This document shows positions 15,093 through 20,011 of a DNA stretch of 20,011 bases, piece by piece. The position numbers and the translations under genes are program-made. The notes beneath the pieces are model-generated. The model did not search any database. It saw nothing but the letters and a program-made list of their open reading frames with translations, and had not been told where the DNA came from. The number at the start of each line of letters is the position of its first letter. Position 1 is the first letter of the stretch. Source of the stretch: Gemmatimonas sp. UBA2094. Its GTDB lineage: Bacteria > Gemmatimonadota > Gemmatimonadetes > Gemmatimonadales > Gemmatimonadaceae. Location: contig DCZC01000002.1 in the NCBI GenBank assembly GCA_002331565.1, positions 1-20,011 of the forward strand, given 5' to 3'.

Positions 15093-15506
15093 ATGCGTCG
15101 CGGTCGTCGCGGTGAACGGCTTGGCGTGAACGCCGAAATCAACGTGGTGTCGCTCATCGACGTCATGATGCTGCTGATGATCATCTTCATGATCACGGCG
15201 CCCATGATGCAGGGGGGCGTAGACATCTCGTTGCCGAGCGCCGAAGTGAAACCGCTCGAGCCGAAGAACGGGCTCGTGGTCACCATCGACCGTCGCGGGC
15301 AGATCTTCGTCGACGATACGAAGCTCACGTACGAGGAATTCGCGGGGAGCATCAAGGCGCTGTCCGACCGGAAGGGGGCGGGCGGCGTGTTCGTCCGCGC
15401 CGACCAAGGCGTGGACTACGGCACCGTGATCAGGCTCGTCGCGGCGATGAAGGCGCGTGGCATCACCGAGGTTGGGCTGGTCGCCGAGCCGGACGAGAAC
15501 CGCTGA
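15093..15506 (+). CDS. tolR: Tol-Pal motor protein TolR (ExbD/TolR family)
   Basis: A 137-residue protein with a short basic cytoplasmic N-terminus (MRRGRRGERLG), one membrane helix (about 17-38, INVVSLIDVMMLLMIIFMIT) and a periplasmic domain. D23 in LIDV is the conserved proton-relay aspartate of the ExbD/TolR family. The periplasmic part (NGLVVTIDRRGQIFVDDTKL and on) has the usual ExbD/TolR β-α pattern. It begins 3 nt after the tolQ stop and ends 2 nt before the next ATG, so the three genes are tightly linked. It partners TolQ in the inner membrane. Confidence 0.94.
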   Translation: MRRGRRGERLGVNAEINVVSLIDVMMLLMIIFMITAPMMQGGVDISLPSAEVKPLEPKNGLVVTIDRRGQIFVDDTKLTYEEFAGSIKALSDRKGAGGVFVRADQGVDYGTVIRLVAAMKARGITEVGLVAEPDENR

Positions 15507-15508
15507 GC

Positions 15509-16270
15509 ATGGCCTCCTCCGCGTCCACACGAATGGCCACTTCGGGGCGGCAGGCGCTCAGCCGTGGCATCGTTGTTTCGGTGGGCGTTCATGCCGGGCT
15601 TCTCGCGCTGGTGCTGTGGGTGGGGAGGCGACCGGAGGACGCGCGGCCGCCGGTTTACCGGGTGGAGCTGATCGGCCAGGCCGGGCCGCGACAGGCCGGG
15701 GTGGAGCAGCCGATCACGGACGCCACCGCGTCGGCGGACCCCGTGGCTGGTGCCGAACGCGTCAGGGAGGAGAAGGTGGTGCCGACGCCGAGCAAGGCGA
15801 AGAAGTTGCGGCCGTCGCCCAAGGCCACGCCATCGACCGATCGCACCAAGAAGGGTGGGGCGAAGAGCGCGCCCGCACCCACGGCCACGAAGAGCAACGC
15901 TGCGCCGAAATCGGGGGCGGGCGCCACGGGGACCAAAGGCGCCGACGTCGCCAATGTGCGTACCGATGGGATCGCGTTCCCCTATCCCGGGTACCTGAGC
16001 AACATCGTTCGGCAGATTGCGCTCAACTGGTCACCGCGGCGGGTATCGGCCGCGCTGGTCACGGAGCTCAAGTTCATGATCCGTCGCGACGGCACCGTGG
16101 CGGGAATCGAGGTGGTGAAGCGGTCGGGTGATCGGCTGTACGATCTCGATGCCATGGGGGCCATCGAAGTGGTGGGGACCAACAAGGGGTTCGGTCCCTT
16201 GCCATCAGGGTGGGCCGATGATGTGCTAATTGTTTATTTCACCTTTGATTACGCGTTGCGCCCGCAGTGA
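15509..16270 (+). CDS. TonB/TolA-like energy-transducing protein
   Basis: A 253-residue protein placed where tolA normally lies. An N-terminal membrane anchor (about 20-38) contains the S24-x3-H28 pattern that in TonB and TolA couples to the proton motor. A Lys/Ala/Pro-rich linker (about 75-150) would cross the periplasm. The C-terminal domain (about 160-250, from YPGYLSNIVRQIALNW) looks like a TonB C-terminal fold with the sequence VTELKFMIRRDGTVAGIEVV. At 253 residues it is much shorter than E. coli TolA (about 420) and lacks the long Ala/Lys helix of that protein. Function as the TolA equivalent is inferred from position; it could be called TonB by domain search. Its stop overlaps the tolB start. 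Confidence 0.85.
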   Translation: MASSASTRMATSGRQALSRGIVVSVGVHAGLLALVLWVGRRPEDARPPVYRVELIGQAGPRQAGVEQPITDATASADPVAGAERVREEKVVPTPSKAKKLRPSPKATPSTDRTKKGGAKSAPAPTATKSNAAPKSGAGATGTKGADVANVRTDGIAFPYPGYLSNIVRQIALNWSPRRVSAALVTELKFMIRRDGTVAGIEVVKRSGDRLYDLDAMGAIEVVGTNKGFGPLPSGWADDVLIVYFTFDYALRPQ

Positions 16271-17616
16271 TGACAGTCGCAACCGGTTTCCTCAACTCGC
16301 GTCGCCTGATGGTTTGCACGAAGGCCCTCTCCCGTCTTGTCACGGCCGCCCTGACGCTCGGCGTTCTCGCGGCCGCCGCGTCGCTGGCGCCACGTACCGC
16401 GGAGGCACAGTCCACCAAGGGCGTGAGCCTTGGTCTGCAATACCGCCCCGGGGAGAAGACGTCGCTCATCGTGCTGCCGGTGGCCGGGGCCATGGGCGAC
16501 TCGGTCACGGCGATGTTGAGTCGCGATTTCGACTACAGTGACCGGTTCACGGTGGTGAGCCCATCGGCGGCACCGCCGGTGACCGGCGCCATCAACTGGG
16601 CGCTATTCGCCAAGCTCGGTGTGGACGGGATCGTACAGGCGACCATGCTGCCCAGCGGATGGGTGCGGGTGTTGCTGCACGATGTGGGGTTGAAGAGCGT
16701 ACGCAACCAGAAGGATTTTGCGCTTCCGGCCGGAGCGATGTCGCCCGCATGGCGGTTGGCGGCGCACGGCGTATCCGACGCAGTGGAGGAATGGATCACC
16801 GGCCAGCGCGGGATCGCGCAGACGCGCATCGCCTTCACCCGCGGCGGACGGGTCTGGACGGTGGACAGTGATGGCGCCAACGCGACTCCCGTGACCCCGA
16901 GTGGCATGTCGCCACAATGGCTGCCCAGCGGGCGCGGCATCGTGTACAGCGTGCTGGACGGGGTCCGGAACCCGATCATGTTCACCGACCTGGCCACTGG
17001 CGCACAGCGCCTGATCGCGAGTGCGCCGGGGATCGAGCATACCACCCCGGCGATTTCGCCGGACGGGCGGACCGTGGTGTATGCGCGGGGGTCGGATAGC
17101 GGGACGGACCTGTATGCCCAGCCGTTCGACGGCGGCGCGCCGCGCCGGGTGACGGTCGGTCGGGGGCGCGCCAGCGCCCAGCCCACATTCAGTCCGGACG
17201 GGCAGCGTTTGGCCTTCATGTCCGACCGTTCCGGGCACCCGGAGGTTTATATTAGCGATCTGGATGGTACGAACGTGGAGCTACTGACGGCAGCAGCATT
17301 CGGCGACCGTGATTACCGGGCGGGACCGGATTGGTCTCCCGACGGCCGCCTGGTGGCCTTTCAGTCGCGAAACGGAGGCACCTTCCAGATCATGACCATC
17401 AACCTGCGCGATCAATCGGTGCGACAGGTGACGAACGACGGCCGCAATGACGACCCCTCGTGGGCTCCGGACTCACGGCACGTGGTGCTCACCTCGAACC
17501 GCAGCGGCGTTCGGCAATTGTGGGTGGTCGACATCGAGACCGGGCGTGCGCGACAGCTCACGCGTGGTCCCGAAACGCGACTCGCCGCTTGGTCCCCACG
17601 CCTGCAGGCGCAGTAA
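16270..17616 (+). CDS. tolB: Tol-Pal periplasmic β-propeller protein TolB
   Basis: A 448-residue periplasmic protein linking Pal to the Tol motor. A signal peptide ends near TAEAQS (about residues 44-49). The N-terminal α/β domain covers about 60-180. The remainder is a β-propeller with repeated PD40/WD40-like motifs, visible as ISPDGRTVVYAR, FSPDGQRLAFMSDR, WSPDGRLVAFQSR and WAPDSRHVVLTSNR. The start is uncertain. ATG 16270 overlaps the preceding stop (TGATG) and suits translational coupling, GTG 16267 is equivalent, and ATG 16309 would give a more usual signal peptide with a short basic n-region (MVCTKALSRL). No Shine-Dalgarno sequence supports any of the three. Confidence 0.94.
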   Translation: MTVATGFLNSRRLMVCTKALSRLVTAALTLGVLAAAASLAPRTAEAQSTKGVSLGLQYRPGEKTSLIVLPVAGAMGDSVTAMLSRDFDYSDRFTVVSPSAAPPVTGAINWALFAKLGVDGIVQATMLPSGWVRVLLHDVGLKSVRNQKDFALPAGAMSPAWRLAAHGVSDAVEEWITGQRGIAQTRIAFTRGGRVWTVDSDGANATPVTPSGMSPQWLPSGRGIVYSVLDGVRNPIMFTDLATGAQRLIASAPGIEHTTPAISPDGRTVVYARGSDSGTDLYAQPFDGGAPRRVTVGRGRASAQPTFSPDGQRLAFMSDRSGHPEVYISDLDGTNVELLTAAAFGDRDYRAGPDWSPDGRLVAFQSRNGGTFQIMTINLRDQSVRQVTNDGRNDDPSWAPDSRHVVLTSNRSGVRQLWVVDIETGRARQLTRGPETRLAAWSPRLQAQ

Positions 17617-17661
17617 GCGTTTCAGGCAGCAGCTCCCCCTCACCCCCCGGAGTGTTTCGAC

Positions 17662-18222
17662 ATGATGCGTTCGTCTCGTCTGATGCTGGTCATGGTGTCT
17701 ACGTCGCTCGTGCTCGGCGCGTGCAAGAAGAAGCCGGCGCCGGCGCCCACCCCCGCTCCCGCTCCGGCGCCGGTCGAGCGTGCGCCAGAGCGCACGACGC
17801 CGCGTGCGGCGCCCGTCGACACCATGGCGGCGTACAACGAGAAGGTCGCGGCGGCGCGTCTGCGTCTGCTCGAGACCATCTACTTCGAGTACGATGCCGA
17901 CGAGCTTCGCGACGACGCGCGCGCGTCGCTCGATGGCAAGATCGCCATCCTCAACGCCAACCCGTCGCTGCGCATCCGCGTGGCAGGTCACTGTGACGAG
18001 CGGGGGAGCGACGAGTACAACATCGCCCTCGGCCGCCGTCGTGCCGAAGCCGCCAAGCGTTACCTGACGGACCGTGGCATCGATGCGGCGCGCATCGAAA
18101 CGTCCTCGTTCGGCCGCGAGCGCCCCGCCATGCAGGGCACGTCGGAAGAAGCGTGGTCGAAGAACCGTCGTGACGAGTTCGAAATCACCGCTGGCGGCGA
18201 GAACCTCAAGCCCGCCAGCTGA
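17662..18222 (+). CDS. pal: Peptidoglycan-associated lipoprotein Pal
   Basis: A 186-residue outer-membrane lipoprotein. The signal peptide ends in the lipobox LGAC with lipidated C21, followed by KKK and a Pro/Ala-rich linker (25-38). The OmpA-like peptidoglycan-binding domain spans about 70-176 and contains IYFEYDADEL and GHCDERGSDEYNIALGRRRAEA, with D112 and R126/R127 at the positions expected to hold diaminopimelate. Pal anchors the outer membrane to the cell wall and is released by TolB when the motor is active. GGAG at 17649-17652 lies 9 nt before ATG 17662; ATG 17665 is also possible. The 45-nt gap after tolB shows no promoter that I can recognise. Confidence 0.96.
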   Translation: MMRSSRLMLVMVSTSLVLGACKKKPAPAPTPAPAPAPVERAPERTTPRAAPVDTMAAYNEKVAAARLRLLETIYFEYDADELRDDARASLDGKIAILNANPSLRIRVAGHCDERGSDEYNIALGRRRAEAAKRYLTDRGIDAARIETSSFGRERPAMQGTSEEAWSKNRRDEFEITAGGENLKPAS

Positions 18223-18251
18223 CCGCTGTCGCCACACCCGGAGTCATCGGC

Positions 18252-19121
18252 ATGATCCAGTCGTTTTCCCGCCGTGTGTGGCGGCTCGTCCCCCTCGTGG
18301 CCCTCGCGGCCACGGGGGGCTGTTTTGCGACACGTAGTGACATGCGCATCCTGCAGGGCGACATCGCGGCGATGCGGGCCGACGTCCTGAAGGGGCAGCA
18401 GGAGCAGAAGGACGCCCTGATGCAGACGCAGCGCCTGATCGCGATCGCCAGCGACTCGGTCGCGAAGATCAGTGCGCGTACGGTGGCTATCCAAGGAGAT
18501 GTGCGCGGGGAGATGCGGGTGGTGCGCGAGCAACTGCTGCAAGTGCAGACGCTCCTCGGGCAGAGCCAGGCCACGATTGCCCGGTTGCGCGCGGAAATGG
18601 AGGCGCGCAATGCCATGATGTCCATGGCGCCGGCGCCGGTCCCGGCTCCGGAGCCGGCCGCCACGTCCAGTGGCCGTACCGGGAACCCGCGGCCCACCAC
18701 GCCGCCATCGGCGCCCGGCAGCGCGGATACGAGTACGGGCGTGCTGGCCGGTCCGAATCAACTGTACACCACTGGACGCGATCAGCTGCTGCGTGGCGCG
18801 ACCGCCACGGCGCGCATGACCTTCCAGGAACTCATCACCAACTACCCGCAGTCCGACTACGCCGCCGATGCGCAGTTCTGGATTGCCGAGTCGCTGGCGA
18901 AGGAGAACAACGTCCCGGCGGCCGACGCGGCCTACGCGGCGGTGGTCAGCGCCTACCCCACGTCGGCGAAGGCGCCGACGGCGTTGTACAAGCGCGCGCA
19001 GCTCGTGTTGAAGCAGGGCAATACCCAGCAGGCCAAGCAGCTGTTCGAGCAGGTGGTGGCGCGCTTCCCGCGCAGCGACGAAGCCGAACTGGCCGCCGAA
19101 ACACTCAAGACGCTGCGTTGA
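18252..19121 (+). CDS. cpoB: Tol-Pal associated coiled-coil/TPR protein CpoB (YbgF)
   Basis: A 289-residue envelope protein. In E. coli, CpoB joins the Tol-Pal system and coordinates peptidoglycan synthesis with outer-membrane constriction. Here a signal peptide leads to TGGC with a possible lipidated C24; Thr at -3 is unusual for a lipobox, so lipidation is uncertain. A predicted coiled coil (about 30-120) is followed by a Pro/Ala/Ser/Thr linker (126-163). The C-terminal part carries TPR-type repeats near 170-205, 207-242 and 244-279 (FQELITNYPQSDYAADAQFW is typical of YbgF). GGAG at 18240-18243 lies 8 nt before ATG 18252. The leader resembles that of pal (cccggagt then tcg and catgat). It closes the Tol-Pal block. 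Confidence 0.92.
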   Translation: MIQSFSRRVWRLVPLVALAATGGCFATRSDMRILQGDIAAMRADVLKGQQEQKDALMQTQRLIAIASDSVAKISARTVAIQGDVRGEMRVVREQLLQVQTLLGQSQATIARLRAEMEARNAMMSMAPAPVPAPEPAATSSGRTGNPRPTTPPSAPGSADTSTGVLAGPNQLYTTGRDQLLRGATATARMTFQELITNYPQSDYAADAQFWIAESLAKENNVPAADAAYAAVVSAYPTSAKAPTALYKRAQLVLKQGNTQQAKQLFEQVVARFPRSDEAELAAETLKTLR

Positions 19122-19160
19122 ACGGGCGTTCGACCTGGCCATACACGGAACGAGTCTCGC

Positions 19161-19925
19161 ATGTCGGGCAGTCACACCACGGAAATGCCGTTCCTCGAGC
19201 ACCTCGAGGAGTTGCGCTGGCGCCTCTTTCGCGTGGCGGTGGCGTTGGCGATCGGCATCGGTGGCAGCTTCGCGCTGATTTTCAGCAAGCAGATCGACGT
19301 GGTTGCGCTCCTGTCGCAGCCGATTCGGCCGTTCCTCAAGGGGCCGCTGATCGTCACGCACCCCGGTGATCTCTTCGACATTGCCATGGATGCCGCCATC
19401 ACGCTCGGCATCATCTTCGCGTCGCCCGTCATCGCGTGGCAGATCTGGGGGTTTCTGTCCCCGGCGCTGTACACGCACGAGAAGAAGGTCGTCATTCCCT
19501 CGCTCGTCGGGGCGGCCGTGCTGTTTCTGATGGGCATGGCGCTGGCATTCGAATATGTCGTCCCGGTGACGCTCGGGTTCTTCATGAGCTTCCAGAGCGA
19601 AGCGGTGCAGGTGATGCCGACCGTCGACAAGTACGTGGGCTTCATCCTCTCGATGTGTCTCGCGTTCGGTGCCGTTTTCGAGCTGCCGGTGCTCATCGCA
19701 CTGCTGACGGCGCTCGGGATCGTGAAACCGGCGTTTCTCGCCAAGTTCCGTCGGCATGCGGTCGTGGGCTGCCTGATCGCGGCGGCATTCATCACCCCGG
19801 GCAGTGATCCCACCTCGCTCGTCGTGCTGACGGTTGCGCTGTACGGCCTGTACGAGGTTTCCATCACGCTCTCCAAGTTGATCTTCCGTCGCCGCGAGCG
19901 AAGCCTCGCTGCCGAGGTCGCGTGA
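19161..19925 (+). CDS. tatC: Twin-arginine translocase subunit TatC
   Basis: A 254-residue polytopic inner-membrane protein, the receptor for twin-arginine signal peptides in export of folded proteins. The N-terminal signature FLEHLEELRWRL is intact, with E17 as the likely signal-binding glutamate. The loop LSPALYTHEKK carries E107, matching the second key glutamate of the family. FGAVFELPV (169-177) and ITPGSDPTS (211-219) are further TatC marks. About six membrane helices can be traced. It starts 39 nt after cpoB with only a weak ggaacgag upstream. Neither tatA nor tatB is in the window. The stop overlaps the next start (GTGA at 19922-19925). Confidence 0.96.
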   Translation: MSGSHTTEMPFLEHLEELRWRLFRVAVALAIGIGGSFALIFSKQIDVVALLSQPIRPFLKGPLIVTHPGDLFDIAMDAAITLGIIFASPVIAWQIWGFLSPALYTHEKKVVIPSLVGAAVLFLMGMALAFEYVVPVTLGFFMSFQSEAVQVMPTVDKYVGFILSMCLAFGAVFELPVLIALLTALGIVKPAFLAKFRRHAVVGCLIAAAFITPGSDPTSLVVLTVALYGLYEVSITLSKLIFRRRERSLAAEVA

Positions 19926-20011
19926 TTTCACGCGCAACCGGTCGCGGCTGGCGGCGCACCGGGCTGGCGGTGCTGGCGGGGCTGCATCTGCTGGGGCGCG
20001 ATGCCGCGGCG
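19922..20011 (+). CDS. 5' end of a probable secreted-protein gene, cut by the window edge
   Basis: GTG 19922 overlaps the tatC stop by 4 nt and opens a frame that stays open for 30 codons to the window end. The visible residues have a basic n-region (RATGRGWRR) followed by a hydrophobic stretch (TGLAVLAGLHLLG) and an Ala-rich end, looking like a Sec signal peptide or a single membrane anchor. The body of the protein lies outside, so no function can be given. The overlap suggests co-translation with tatC. Confidence 0.55.
   Translation, partial: MISRATGRGWRRTGLAVLAGLHLLGRDAAA

Noticed and set aside
18060..19937. A 625-codon open frame on the - strand opposite cpoB and tatC
   Set aside because: It runs antisense to genes with firm family signatures. 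Its composition (rich in Arg, His, Asp, Gln) is that of a frame shadow in high-GC DNA, and no family motif is visible.
1..20011. CRISPR arrays, insertion sequences, phage or toxin-antitoxin modules
   Set aside because: I saw no direct-repeat array, transposase or integrase motif, or small toxin-antitoxin pair. Gene order and composition look like continuous core chromosome.

Overview
The window is high-GC bacterial chromosome from a diderm (outer-membrane) organism. The evidence for an outer membrane is a β-barrel protein, a complete Tol-Pal system and several Sec or lipoprotein signal peptides. Gene content and protein style suggest Gemmatimonadota (Gemmatimonas-like). That placement is an impression from the sequence and no database search was run. 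The gene set is almost entirely core. I see no insertion sequence, prophage, tRNA, rRNA or CRISPR array.

Layout. (1) 1-301: a strong terminator hairpin of an upstream gene, then a gene-free leader holding a long inverted repeat. (2) 302-2487, + strand: a secreted outer-membrane β-barrel protein and an unrecognised secreted protein with a Gly/Tyr/Trp-rich tail, closed by a terminator shared with the convergent gene. (3) 2552-4072, - strand: a group II PLP-dependent amino-acid decarboxylase. (4) From 4191 to the window end everything is on the + strand: radC overlapping a bifunctional rel/spoT gene; uvrB-tsaE-tsaB-rimI (DNA repair plus tRNA t6A and ribosomal-protein modification); ssb; a LysM-domain envelope protein; then a tight cluster of a sugar-nucleotide epimerase, tolQ, tolR, a tolA/tonB-like gene, tolB, pal, cpoB and tatC. 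A further secreted-protein gene begins at 19922 and is cut by the window edge.

How the genes work together. TolQ and TolR form the proton-driven motor, and the TonB/TolA-like protein spans the periplasm. TolB and Pal form the outer-membrane, peptidoglycan-bound end, and CpoB is the associated coiled-coil/TPR protein. Together they maintain outer-membrane integrity and constriction. TatC exports folded proteins. TsaE and TsaB act in tRNA t6A synthesis, with their partners TsaD and TsaC outside the window. Rel sets (p)ppGpp levels. UvrB, RadC and SSB serve DNA metabolism.

I found no convincing undescribed multi-gene system. The items most worth a second look are: the 302-2487 pair with its structured leader; the perfect inverted repeat over the uvrB start; three genes whose start codon lies 5-7 nt after a -10-like hexamer (possible leaderless mRNAs); and the epimerase gene coupled to tolQ.
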